Source: Flagellimonas lutaonensis
GTDB lineage: Bacteria > Bacteroidota > Bacteroidia > Flavobacteriales > Flavobacteriaceae
Direction of reading: 5' to 3'
Length of the DNA: 64,000 bases
Assembly: GCF_000963865.1 (NCBI RefSeq)
Contig: NZ_CP011071.1
Coordinates: 62,001-126,000 of the forward strand
In this document: one piece after another, positions 23,627 to 32,160 of the stretch
Layout of the letters: each line of letters opens with the position of its first letter
Numbering within the stretch: position 1 is the first letter of the stretch
The notes under the pieces: generated by a model
Database searches by the model: none
Told to the model about the DNA's origin: nothing
The model's input: the letters and a program-made list of their open reading frames with translations, nothing else
Program-made: the position numbers and the translations under genes

Positions 23627-24661
23627 TTACCTAAAGACCAACCTCGCAATTTTATTCTTGCCTGCGGCATAGGCGATGGAATCGTTCAGAAAACGAAGCG
23701 TGTAAAATGATTCATCGGATAGATGCTCCCATGTATGTCCTGCGTCATTGGAGCATGAAATACCCGTAAAACCCACGGCAACCAAATGCTTTCCGGCCAA
23801 ATTCGGAGCAAACTGTACGCAGCTTTTATAGCCGGGCGGTTTTCCATTTGCGGTCAACTCCCATGTTTTGCCCCCATCACGGGTTATGGCTTTATTGGCG
23901 GCATTGGCATCAGATTGGGTATAATCCCCGCCAATCACAAAACCCAATTTTTCATTATAAAAATCAATTGAATAAATGCCTTTGGCCGGCTCGCCTTGAA
24001 TGATGGGTGTTTCAAAGACCTCCCATGTTTTGCCTTTGTCAGGTGAAAAAAGAACGCGCCCCAAAGTGGTGGCCACCCAAGTGTTCTCCCCAATGGTTTC
24101 AATATTCGTATTGCTGGCTGCGAACGCACCTTCACCCGAAGGGGATTCCGGCAGCACAGAGCATGATAACTTCGCCCATTTCTTTCCGCCATCGCGGGTA
24201 ATAATGATAGAGAGGCAACCATCAATGCTGTCCCCAATGGCAATTCCCTCTTGGTCGTTCCAAAAGGTCATCGAATCGTAAAAAACACCAACGCCCTCTT
24301 CAGTATACACCAATTCCATTTGCCCGCTGTCACCAGTTTTATAGAGCAATGCCGGACTCGCCACCGAGAGCATAAAAAAGTCTGTGGAAGTGTTCGCCAC
24401 AGCCCTAAACTCTGGCAAAATACTATCATACCGTTGCACACTGCTCCGCACCGCGTTCGTCTTGGTGTCGACCGTACCGAATATTCCATTGCTTCCGGCA
24501 AAGGCCAAGGTGTTGGTGTCTAAAAATTCAATGGCCCGAATGCTTACCGAATCTTCAAAAACGGTTTCGATTGCTACGGATGTGAAGCTGACTGGTTTTT
24601 TCTTGGGATGGCATCCAACGGTTAGAACAACCAGCAGTAAAACGAATGAAGTTTTTTTCAT
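23627..24661 (-). CDS. Lipoprotein with BNR/Ycf48-like beta-propeller
   Basis: A 344-residue lipoprotein (lipobox LTVGC, Cys17) with a beta-propeller built of BNR-like repeats. Asp-box motifs can be read as TRDGGKKWAKL, SPDKGKTWEVF, TRDGGKTWELT and SNDAGHTWEHL. Such proteins are often labelled oxidoreductase or photosystem II stability factor in flavobacterial genomes, but no catalytic residues are evident; a binding or assembly role at the outer membrane is more likely. It stands divergent from the RsmB-like gene, with a palindromic repeat element in the gap. Confidence 0.85.
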   Translation of the reverse strand: MKKTSFVLLLVVLTVGCHPKKKPVSFTSVAIETVFEDSVSIRAIEFLDTNTLAFAGSNGIFGTVDTKTNAVRSSVQRYDSILPEFRAVANTSTDFFMLSVASPALLYKTGDSGQMELVYTEEGVGVFYDSMTFWNDQEGIAIGDSIDGCLSIIITRDGGKKWAKLSCSVLPESPSGEGAFAASNTNIETIGENTWVATTLGRVLFSPDKGKTWEVFETPIIQGEPAKGIYSIDFYNEKLGFVIGGDYTQSDANAANKAITRDGGKTWELTANGKPPGYKSCVQFAPNLAGKHLVAVGFTGISCSNDAGHTWEHLSDESFYTLRFLNDSIAYAAGKNKIARLVFR

Positions 24662-24675
24662 GTAACATGTTTGCC

Positions 24676-24683
24676 CAAAAGTA
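24676..24683 (-). promoter_or_regulatory. -7 box TACTTTTG of the BNR lipoprotein gene
   Basis: The complement of 24676-24683 is TACTTTTG, 14 nt before the ATG of the lipoprotein gene. Confidence 0.45.
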
Positions 24684-24694
24684 ACAATTCACAT

Positions 24695-24816
24695 TTTGTC
24701 ATTTTGAGCTGCCATGTCGAGCCAAGCCGAGACAAAAGCGAAAAATGCAAAGACTGTCCAATTTTTAAATCCCTTTCAATAGGATTCTTCCTCCCCTTCT
24801 AAAACAGAATGACAAA
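24695..24816. repeat. Palindromic repeat element, intergenic copy 1
   Basis: TTTGTCATTTTG (24695-24706) and CAGAATGACAAA (24805-24816) are inverted ends with one mismatch, bounding 122 bp. Inside is a smaller imperfect palindrome GTCGAGCCAAGCCGAGAC (24716-24733). The TGTCATTT/AATGACA ends recur in the copy at 26158-26194. No coding potential. Confidence 0.65.
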
Positions 24817-24824
24817 GGAAAGTT

Positions 24825-24832
24825 TACCTTTG
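24825..24832 (+). promoter_or_regulatory. -7 box TACCTTTG of the RsmB-like gene
   Basis: TACCTTTG fits TAnnTTTG and stands 17 nt before the ATG at 24850. It begins only 8 nt after the palindromic element ends, so the element supplies the upstream promoter region. Confidence 0.5.
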
Positions 24833-24849
24833 CCTCCTTAAATTATTCT

Positions 24850-26061
24850 ATGCGCCTACACCGAAACCTCGTCTTTGCTGTCATCGATGCCCTCAACATG
24901 ATTTTCAACGAGGGCGAATATGCCGATAAGGTCATTGAAAAAGTGTTGAAACATGACAAACGCTGGGGTTCCCGAGACCGCGGTTTTATTGCTGAAACCA
25001 CCTATGACATAGTTCGCTGGAGAAGACTCTATGACGAGATTGCCGAAGTGCATGCCCCCTACTCCCGACAGAACCTATTTCGCTTGTTTGCGGTCTGGGC
25101 CATTCTGAGGGGAATCAAGCTACCGGATTGGAAACAATTGGAAAACACCCCTGAGCGCCGAATAAAGGGCCGTTTTGATGAACTTTCAAAAATCAGGAAG
25201 TACCGTGAGTCCATTCCCGATTGGATGGATGAACTGGGCGTGAAGGCATTGGGTGAAAAGCGTTGGACGAAAGAAATGGAGGCGCTGAACCAGCAGGCCG
25301 ATGTTGTTTTGCGAACCAACACCCTGAAAACAACCAAAGAGGCCCTTAAAGCAACCTTGGCAGATGAGGGGGTTGAAAGCCATGCACTCAAAGGATATGC
25401 TGCTGCCCTCAAACTACTTGAGCGAAAAAATGTGTTCAATACGCAAGCCTTTAAAGATGGGCTCTTTGAAGTACAGGATGCGTCTTCACAGGTGGTGGCG
25501 CCTTTTTTAGAGGTTGAGCCCGGCCAACGGGTGGTCGATGCCTGCGCCGGTGCCGGTGGTAAAACCCTGCACTTGGCCGCGCTGATGAAAAACAAGGGCC
25601 AGCTTATCGCCATGGATGTTTATGACAACAAGTTAAGGGTATTGAAAAAGCGTGCCCGCAGAAATGGTGCGCACAATATTGAGACACGCCTTATAGACTC
25701 GACAAAGGCCATCAAAAAATTGCACAACAGTGCCGATAGGCTGTTGTTGGACGCACCCTGTACAGGCTTGGGTGTACTCCGCCGCAACCCTGATGCGAAA
25801 TGGAAACTGGAACCTGAATTTCTTGAACGAATAAAAGGTGTTCAGCAAGATATTTTGCAGCAGTACAGTAAAATGGTCAAATCAGGCGGCAAAATGGTCT
25901 ATGCCACCTGTTCGATTCTTCCCGAAGAAAATAACGAACAGGTAAAAAGTTTTTTGGCATCTGGGGCGGGTCAAGATTTTAGATTGATCAAAGAGCAGCA
26001 TATCTACCCCTCAGAAAGCGGTTTTGATGGATTTTATATGGCGTTGATGGAAAAAGCATAG
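24850..26061 (+). CDS. RsmB/NOP-family 16S rRNA (cytosine-C5) methyltransferase
   Basis: Transfers a methyl group from SAM to C5 of a cytosine in rRNA. The 403-residue protein has an N-terminal NusB-like helical domain (about 1-130, HDKRWGSRDRGFIAETTYDIVRW) and a C-terminal Rossmann methyltransferase domain. SAM-binding DACAGAGGKTLHLAAL is near residue 230, the helper cysteine in DAPCTGLGVLRRNPD near 301 and the nucleophile cysteine in YATCSILPEENNEQV near 352; both cysteines define the RsmB/NOP group. The exact target base is not certain. The gene is flanked by palindromic repeat elements on both sides. Confidence 0.93.
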   Translation: MRLHRNLVFAVIDALNMIFNEGEYADKVIEKVLKHDKRWGSRDRGFIAETTYDIVRWRRLYDEIAEVHAPYSRQNLFRLFAVWAILRGIKLPDWKQLENTPERRIKGRFDELSKIRKYRESIPDWMDELGVKALGEKRWTKEMEALNQQADVVLRTNTLKTTKEALKATLADEGVESHALKGYAAALKLLERKNVFNTQAFKDGLFEVQDASSQVVAPFLEVEPGQRVVDACAGAGGKTLHLAALMKNKGQLIAMDVYDNKLRVLKKRARRNGAHNIETRLIDSTKAIKKLHNSADRLLLDAPCTGLGVLRRNPDAKWKLEPEFLERIKGVQQDILQQYSKMVKSGGKMVYATCSILPEENNEQVKSFLASGAGQDFRLIKEQHIYPSESGFDGFYMALMEKA

Positions 26062-26125
26062 GAATTGGTTATTCTGAAAAGATTTTTCTATTTCGCCCAA
26101 AACAAGCTGGGCGATGAGGAATCTC

Positions 26126-26218
26126 GAGATTTCTCACTCCCGATAGCTATCGGGACGTTCGAAATGACAGTGGCACACGTTTTGTCATTTCGAAGGATTG
26201 CAACTACTGAGAAATCTC
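26126..26218. repeat. Palindromic repeat element, intergenic copy 2 (nested inverted repeats)
   Basis: Three palindromes are stacked. The outer ends GAGATTTCTC (26126-26135) and GAGAAATCTC (26209-26218) are perfect 10-bp inverted repeats. The inner arms TTCGAAATGACA (26158-26169) and TGTCATTTCGAA (26183-26194) are perfect 12-bp inverted repeats. Between outer and inner left arms lies the 16-bp palindrome CCCGATAGCTATCGGG (26139-26154). No transposase or coding frame is associated. Confidence 0.8.
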
Positions 26219-26372
26219 ACTACACCAAACACCAAACACCACGCATCGAGCATCCCCCTCCTTCACCCCTAATCCCCAGCTCGCGCTCGTCTTTGACGAG
26301 TGATCAATATTTCATCAACACCCTCGGTTAACAACTCCCACACCCGCTACTTTTAAATCCCTCTAAAAACTG

Positions 26373-26380
26373 TAAATTTG
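26373..26380 (+). promoter_or_regulatory. -7 box TAAATTTG of purL
   Basis: TAAATTTG fits TAnnTTTG exactly and lies 33 nt before the purL ATG. No purine riboswitch fold is recognisable in the short leader. Confidence 0.55.
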
Positions 26381-26413
26381 CACTTTCCAAAAACCGCTTA
26401 ACACCCAGTGACT

Positions 26414-29400
26414 ATGATTCACTTTTTTGGGGATGTGGCCAACAAGGTATTTGCCCTCCAAACCAAACAAGAACCCACCTCTGAAGACATTCAAAAACTA
26501 GTATGGTTGTTCGGCAACCAACCCAAGATCAACGCGGCGTCCATTGACGCCTTTTTTGTTGGGCCACGGGCGGCCATGGTCACCCCATGGAGCACCAATG
26601 CTACCGAGATTACCCAGAACATGGGAATCAATGGGATTATCAGGATTGAGGAATTCAAAGCGGTTTCTGAAGATTATACCGACTACGACGCCATGCTCTT
26701 TCAGAAATACAACGGTTTGGGGCAAGACGTTTTCACTATTGACATCGCCCCAGAACCCGTACAGGAAATCAGCGACATTGCTGCCTACAACCAACAAGAA
26801 GGCTTGGCGCTCAACGATGAGGAAATCGAATACCTTGAACAGCTTTCTGAACGCCTTGGCCGAAAACTTACCGACTCTGAAGTGTTTGGCTTCAGTCAGG
26901 TGAATTCTGAGCACTGCCGACATAAAATATTCAATGGTACCTTTGTCATAGACGGGAAAGAGATGCCCCACTCACTGTTTAAGCTCATCAAAAAAACTTC
27001 TGAGACCCATCCCAACGATATCGTTTCGGCCTATAAAGACAATGTAGCCTTCGTCAAAGGCCCAAAAGTGGTTCAGTTTGCACCGCAACGGGCCGATGTA
27101 CCCGATTTTTATAGGGAAGAAGAATTTGAGTCCGTACTATCGTTAAAGGCTGAAACCCATAATTTTCCTACCACGGTGGAACCTTTCAATGGGGCTGCAA
27201 CGGGTTCTGGGGGCGAAATTCGTGACCGTTTGGCCGGTGGCAAGGGTGCCCTGCCCCTAGCAGGTACAGCAGTGTACATGACCTCCTATTCAAGACTTGA
27301 AGAAAATCGGCCATGGGAAAAGGCCTTTCCTGAGCGTGATTGGTTATACCAAACCCCGATGGACATTCTCATAAAGGCCTCGAACGGTGCCTCTGACTTC
27401 GGCAACAAGTTCGGTCAACCCTTGATAGCAGGATCTGTTTTGACGTTCGAACACAAAGAGGATGTCAGGTCGAGCGCAGTCGAGACCTCATTGGAAAACC
27501 GGACGTCTTACCTATCAAAAGCACCCCAGGTGACATCGCGGCAGCTCGGCTATGATAAGGTAATTATGCTGGCCGGTGGTATTGGCTACGGCAAGGCTGA
27601 ACAGGCTTTGAAGGACACGCCGAAAAAAGGTGACAAAATCGTGATACTGGGCGGTGACAACTATCGCATCGGCATGGGCGGGGCGGCCGTATCAAGTGCC
27701 GATACGGGCGAGTTTGAAAGCGCCATCGAATTGAACGCTGTACAGCGAAGCAATCCCGAGATGCAGAAACGCGCGGCAAATGCCATCCGTGGACTTGTGG
27801 AGAGCCATGAAAATCCGATTGTTTCCATCCACGACCATGGTGCAGGTGGGCATTTGAACTGCCTTTCTGAACTGGTAGAGGAAACCGGCGGTAAAATAGA
27901 TTTGGACAAACTGCCCATTGGCGATCCTACCCTGTCAGCAAAGGAAATTATCGGCAATGAGAGCCAAGAGCGCATGGGGCTCGTAATCGGCGACAAAGAC
28001 ATCGATTTACTGCAACGCGTGGCAGAACGCGAGCGTTCGCCTATGTACGAAGTCGGCGATGTGACCGGCGACCAACGTTTCACTTTTGAATCCTCAAAAA
28101 CCCATGAAAAACCCATGGACTTGGAACTTTCTGCCCTGTTCGGCAGTTCGCCCAAGACCATCATGGAAGATTCGAAGCTCGAAACCAATTATGCCCAAGC
28201 GGAGTATTCTTTGGAACATTTTCACGACTATCTAGAACAGGTATTGCAACTCGAGGCCGTGGCTTGCAAAGATTGGCTGACCAATAAAGTAGACCGTTGC
28301 GTGGGCGGGCGCGTTGCGAAACAACAGTGTGCGGGACCACTGCAATTGCCTTTGAACAATGTAGGTGTGATGGCCTTGGATTATAAAGGTAGGGAAGGCT
28401 TGGCAACCAGCATTGGCCACTCTCCCATCTCAGGACTCATAGACCCTGTGGCCGGTAGCCGTAACAGTATCGCCGAGGCCTTGACAAACATTGTCTGGGC
28501 TCCGCTGAAAGAAGGTTTAAAGTCCGTTTCCCTTTCTGCCAACTGGATGTGGCCCTGCCGCAATCCCGGTGAGGATGCCCGTTTGTACGAGGCGGTCCAA
28601 GCCTGCTCTGATTTTGCCATAGCATTGGGCATCAATATCCCCACGGGTAAAGACTCACTTAGCATGAAGCAGAAATATAAAGACCAGGAGGTCATTGCCC
28701 CAGGCACGGTCATCATTTCTGCAGCTGGCAACTGCAACGACATCACCAAAGTGGTCGAACCGGTTCTGCAAAAAGACGGAGGGGATATCTACTACGTAAA
28801 TCTCTCAAAAGACGATTTTAAACTGGGTGGTTCGTCGTTCAATCAGATACTGAATTCTGTGGGTGCCGAAGCCCCGACGGTGAGCAATGCGCTATACTTC
28901 AAAAAAACATTTGATTCAATTCAAACTTTAATAAAAGAAGGGCAAATTATTGCAGGTCATGATATTGCGTCAGGTGGATTGATTACCACATTGCTTGAAA
29001 TGTGCTTTACCGACAATGGGTTGGGCGCCGAAATCGATTTGTCCGCTCTGGGCGAGATCGATACCATCAAATTGCTTTTTTCTGAGAATGTGGGCATCGT
29101 TTTTCAAGCAGATGCATTGGCAAATGAGCAATTGAGATCAGAGGGTATCAACGCCATAAAAATTGGCTCACCCATTACAGAAGGCACCCTGAAAATCAAA
29201 AACCACGGTATTGAAATTGGTCTGAACATCGCTTCGTTACGCGATACATGGTACAGGACCTCCTATCTGTTGGATCACAAACAGACTGCCAACGGGCTGG
29301 CGAAGGCGCGGTACGAAAATTACAAAAAGCAGCCTCTTCAATATGAATTCCCTTTGGTCGTCACTTCGAGTGATTCCGCTGTGCGGAATCGTATCGAGAA

Positions 29401-30157
29401 GCCAAAAGCCGCCATCCTCCGAGAAAAGGGTAGCAACTCTGAACGTGAGATGGCCAATGCCATGTACCTGGCCGGTTTTGATGTGAAAGACGTGCATATG
29501 ACCGACCTGATTTCAGGGCGCGAAACCTTGGAAGATATTCAGTTTATAGGGGCCGTTGGCGGATTTTCAAACTCAGACGTTCTGGGCAGTGCCAAAGGTT
29601 GGGCGGGCGCCTTTAAGTACAACGAAAAGGCCAACAAGGCATTGAAAGACTTTTTTGCACGGCCAGATACCCTTTCAATAGGTATATGCAACGGCTGCCA
29701 GTTGTTTATGGAGTTGGATTTGGTCAATCCTGAACACGGCGGCCAACACGGCAAAATGACCTATAATGATTCCGGTAAGCATGAGAGCAGTTTTACATCG
29801 GTTAAAATCCAAGAGAACAATTCGGTAATGTTGTCTTCATTCGCCGGAAGCACCTTGGGGGTATGGATCTCGCACGGCGAGGGCAAGTTCAGTCTACCCC
29901 TATCCGAAGAAAACTATTATATTGTGGCAAAATATGGGTACGAGGGGTATCCTGCAAATCCGAACGGTAGCGATTACAACGTGGCCATGCTCTGTGACAA
30001 GACAGGCCGCCATTTGGTGACCATGCCACATATAGAGCGTAGCATCTTTTCTTGGAACTGGGCCCACTATCCGAAAGATAGAAACGATTCGGTGTCTCCA
30101 TGGTTGGAGGCGTTTGTGAACGCAAGAAAGTGGATTGATAAGAACAACCAAAAATGA
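26414..30157 (+). CDS. purL: Phosphoribosylformylglycinamidine synthase (large fused PurL) with two unusual inserts
   Basis: Converts FGAR, glutamine and ATP to FGAM in purine synthesis. The 1247-residue protein is the fused form with FGAM synthase and glutaminase in one chain. Typical parts are VNSEHCRHKIFNG near 160, ETHNFPTTVEPFNGAATGSGGEIRD near 250, GGDNYRIGMGGAAVSS near 415, and a C-terminal glutaminase with the nucleophile in GICNGCQ (Cys about 1092) and PHIERS. Two segments, about residues 350-375 and 982-997, coincide with palindromic DNA and do not resemble the short linkers I expect there from family knowledge. The frame is intact, so the enzyme is probably active. ATG 26414 is preferred to a GTG six bases upstream. 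Confidence 0.96.
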   Translation: MIHFFGDVANKVFALQTKQEPTSEDIQKLVWLFGNQPKINAASIDAFFVGPRAAMVTPWSTNATEITQNMGINGIIRIEEFKAVSEDYTDYDAMLFQKYNGLGQDVFTIDIAPEPVQEISDIAAYNQQEGLALNDEEIEYLEQLSERLGRKLTDSEVFGFSQVNSEHCRHKIFNGTFVIDGKEMPHSLFKLIKKTSETHPNDIVSAYKDNVAFVKGPKVVQFAPQRADVPDFYREEEFESVLSLKAETHNFPTTVEPFNGAATGSGGEIRDRLAGGKGALPLAGTAVYMTSYSRLEENRPWEKAFPERDWLYQTPMDILIKASNGASDFGNKFGQPLIAGSVLTFEHKEDVRSSAVETSLENRTSYLSKAPQVTSRQLGYDKVIMLAGGIGYGKAEQALKDTPKKGDKIVILGGDNYRIGMGGAAVSSADTGEFESAIELNAVQRSNPEMQKRAANAIRGLVESHENPIVSIHDHGAGGHLNCLSELVEETGGKIDLDKLPIGDPTLSAKEIIGNESQERMGLVIGDKDIDLLQRVAERERSPMYEVGDVTGDQRFTFESSKTHEKPMDLELSALFGSSPKTIMEDSKLETNYAQAEYSLEHFHDYLEQVLQLEAVACKDWLTNKVDRCVGGRVAKQQCAGPLQLPLNNVGVMALDYKGREGLATSIGHSPISGLIDPVAGSRNSIAEALTNIVWAPLKEGLKSVSLSANWMWPCRNPGEDARLYEAVQACSDFAIALGINIPTGKDSLSMKQKYKDQEVIAPGTVIISAAGNCNDITKVVEPVLQKDGGDIYYVNLSKDDFKLGGSSFNQILNSVGAEAPTVSNALYFKKTFDSIQTLIKEGQIIAGHDIASGGLITTLLEMCFTDNGLGAEIDLSALGEIDTIKLLFSENVGIVFQADALANEQLRSEGINAIKIGSPITEGTLKIKNHGIEIGLNIASLRDTWYRTSYLLDHKQTANGLAKARYENYKKQPLQYEFPLVVTSSDSAVRNRIEKPKAAILREKGSNSEREMANAMYLAGFDVKDVHMTDLISGRETLEDIQFIGAVGGFSNSDVLGSAKGWAGAFKYNEKANKALKDFFARPDTLSIGICNGCQLFMELDLVNPEHGGQHGKMTYNDSGKHESSFTSVKIQENNSVMLSSFAGSTLGVWISHGEGKFSLPLSEENYYIVAKYGYEGYPANPNGSDYNVAMLCDKTGRHLVTMPHIERSIFSWNWAHYPKDRNDSVSPWLEAFVNARKWIDKNNQK
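27461..27537. repeat. Palindromic element inside purL, insert 1
   Basis: GATGTCA (27461-27467) and TGACATC (27531-27537) are perfect inverted ends of a 77-bp segment. At its left side an imperfect palindrome runs from AGGTC (27467) to GACCT (27488), with a CGAGCGCAGTCGAG core. The segment is read in frame as roughly DVRSSAVETSLENRTSYLSK plus six residues. The GTCA/TGAC ends and GTCGAG-type core resemble intergenic copy 1. Confidence 0.65.
29358..29403. repeat. Palindromic element inside purL, insert 2
   Basis: GATTCCGC (29372-29379) and GCGGAATC (29383-29390) are perfect 8-bp arms around TGT, flanked by CACTTCGAGT on the left and GTATCGAGAAG on the right, which are partly complementary. It is read in frame as VVTSSDSAVRNRIEKP, in the linker before the glutaminase domain (PKAAILREKGSNSERE). 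Confidence 0.65.
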
Positions 30158-30298
30158 TGCGTTTAGGTGCTGGGCTAGAATCTTTTAAGCCGAAGTATTC
30201 AATTTTGGCCCGAACCCCTTGGTCTGCATGCCAGATTCTATAGCTAGCATTTTATCAACTAAATTCCCTATTTTGCAATTTCTATAGAGAAACTTGCT

Positions 30299-32068
30299 AT
30301 GCATTCGGTTACCAGACTATTTGACTTTCCGTATTACCAAAAAGAAAAGTACGACCTAGAAAAGGCCTTTGCCACCAAATATCAAGGCAAGTGGGAAACC
30401 ATTTCAACACAAGAGTATATCGATAAGGCAAACGCCATTAGCCGCGGCCTGCTTCGTATGGGGGTCAAGCCCAACGATAAGATTGCGGTCATCTCTATGA
30501 CCAACCGCACTGAATGGAACATCATGGATATCGGGGTGTTACAGATCGGCGCACAGAACGTACCCATTTATCCCACCATTTCAGAGGAAGATTATGAGTA
30601 CGTACTGAACCACTCCGAAGCCAAATTCTGCTTTGTGTCGTGCGATGAGGTGCTACAGAAAGTATTGTCGATCAGCGGCAAGTTGAAAAAACTTGAGGAT
30701 GTCTTTTCATTTGATCGGTTGCAGAATTGCAAACATTGGTCAGAAGTCTTGAAGAAAGGCAAGGATGCCTCGAACCAAAAGGAAGTCGAAGAACGAATGG
30801 CGGCCGTCAAACCTGAAGACCTGGCAACCTTGATCTATACTTCGGGCACTACGGGAAAGCCCAAGGGTGTCATGCTCACACACGACAACATCGTCTCAAA
30901 TGTTATTTCAAGTGAAAAAAGGGTTCCGTTCGATAGAGGGGCCACCGCGCTGAGCTTCTTACCGGTCTGCCACATTTTTGAACGAATGATCCTCTATCTC
31001 TATCAATATTGTGGTATCCAGGTCTATTTTGCAGAGGGATTGGACAAGATCAGTGACAATGTAAAAGAGGTCAAGCCCAACGTAATGACCGTGGTGCCGC
31101 GCTTGCTCGAAAAAGTATACGATGCCATCATCGCCAAGGGAACAGAGCTTTCGGGCATTAAAAAAAGCCTCTTTTATTGGGCCGTTAAATTGGGGCTCCG
31201 TTACGAACCCTACGGTGCCAACGGCTGGTGGTACGAAAAACAACTGGGCCTTGCCCGAAAATTGATATTCAGTAAATGGCAAGAGGCCCTAGGCGGCAAC
31301 CTTGAGACCATGGTCTCTGGTAGCGCAGCGCTTCAACCACGATTGGCAAGGGTATTTGCCGCGGCCGGCATGCCCGTCATGGAGGGCTATGGCCTTACCG
31401 AGACCTCACCGGTAATTTCAGTGAACGATCAACGAAACAAAGGTTGGAAAATCGGAACGGTAGGCCGTGTCATTGAGGGTGTTGAAGTAAAGATTGCCGA
31501 AGACGGTGAAATACTTTGCAAGGGGCCCAATGTGATGGTGGGCTACTATAAAGACCCAGAAAAAACAGCCGAGGTCATCAAAAATGGCTATTTCCATACC
31601 GGCGATATCGGCGAAATTGACTCCGATGGATTTTTAAAGATCACCGATCGTAAAAAAGAAATGTTCAAGACCTCGGGCGGCAAGTATGTAGCCCCGCAAT
31701 TGTTGGAGAACCGCTTGAAACAATCGCGCTTTATAGAGCAGGTCATGGTAGTCGGCGAAGGTGAAAAAATGCCCGCAGCCCTGATACAGCCCAATTTCGA
31801 GTTTTTGGAAGAATGGGCAAAAAGGCACAACATTACCATACCCGCCAACTCAGATATTATCCACAACGAAAAGATATTGGCGCGAATTCAAGAAGAAGTG
31901 GATCTGGCTAATCAAGAATTTGCCAAATGGGAAAAGGTGAAACAATTTCGCTTGACCCCAGACGTATGGACTGTAGAAGATGGCCACCTAACTCCAACTA
32001 TGAAGCTACGCCGTAAAATCATCAAAGAAAAGTATATCGACCTGTATAACAGTATTTATGGGCATTGA
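30299..32068 (+). CDS. Long-chain fatty acid--CoA ligase (AMP-forming)
   Basis: Activates fatty acids to acyl-CoA through an acyl-adenylate, on the inner face of the membrane, supplying the beta-oxidation enzymes encoded downstream. In the 589-residue protein the ANL signature YTSGTTGKPKGVMLTHDN is near residue 180, and GYGLTETSPVISV near 362 is the A5 motif. YFHTGDIGEIDSDGFLKITDRKKEMFKTSGGKYVAP near 440 contains the hinge and C-terminal lysine region. The size and the extended C-terminal domain fit the FAA/FadD15-like group. It lies 454 nt before the MarR gene; a small membrane protein gene is between, so it may be a separate unit of the same pathway. Confidence 0.94.
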   Translation: MHSVTRLFDFPYYQKEKYDLEKAFATKYQGKWETISTQEYIDKANAISRGLLRMGVKPNDKIAVISMTNRTEWNIMDIGVLQIGAQNVPIYPTISEEDYEYVLNHSEAKFCFVSCDEVLQKVLSISGKLKKLEDVFSFDRLQNCKHWSEVLKKGKDASNQKEVEERMAAVKPEDLATLIYTSGTTGKPKGVMLTHDNIVSNVISSEKRVPFDRGATALSFLPVCHIFERMILYLYQYCGIQVYFAEGLDKISDNVKEVKPNVMTVVPRLLEKVYDAIIAKGTELSGIKKSLFYWAVKLGLRYEPYGANGWWYEKQLGLARKLIFSKWQEALGGNLETMVSGSAALQPRLARVFAAAGMPVMEGYGLTETSPVISVNDQRNKGWKIGTVGRVIEGVEVKIAEDGEILCKGPNVMVGYYKDPEKTAEVIKNGYFHTGDIGEIDSDGFLKITDRKKEMFKTSGGKYVAPQLLENRLKQSRFIEQVMVVGEGEKMPAALIQPNFEFLEEWAKRHNITIPANSDIIHNEKILARIQEEVDLANQEFAKWEKVKQFRLTPDVWTVEDGHLTPTMKLRRKIIKEKYIDLYNSIYGH

Positions 32069-32160
32069 GACGTGTAGTGCGTTTTAGAAACCTTATTGGT
32101 CTCAGCACTCAAACCGTCTGTCCAACGCGCAGCATAGGGTCAAAAGCAAAAGCAACCATC

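Larger units (their letters stand above)
26062..26413. other. Intergenic stretch between the RsmB-like gene and purL
   Basis: About 350 bases without a supported gene; an 88-codon frame here is just the reading of the repeat. It holds a complex palindromic element (26126-26218), a short tandem CACCAAACACCAAACACC tract near 26222, and the purL promoter at the right end. Confidence 0.7.

Noticed and set aside
24695-26218. RsmB-like gene flanked by inverted repeat elements, resembling a composite transposon
   Set aside because: No transposase lies between or beside the elements, the gene has normal codon use, and the two elements differ in length and structure. A repeat family is the simpler reading.
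26065-26331. An 88-codon open frame after the RsmB-like gene
   Set aside because: It is the translation of the palindromic element and of low-complexity CACCAAAC repeats; it has no start context and no protein-like pattern.
30171-30242. Near-inverted repeat GGCTAGAATCT / AGATTCTATAGC after purL, as terminator
   Set aside because: The arms are about 40 nt apart, imperfect, and not followed by a T-run.
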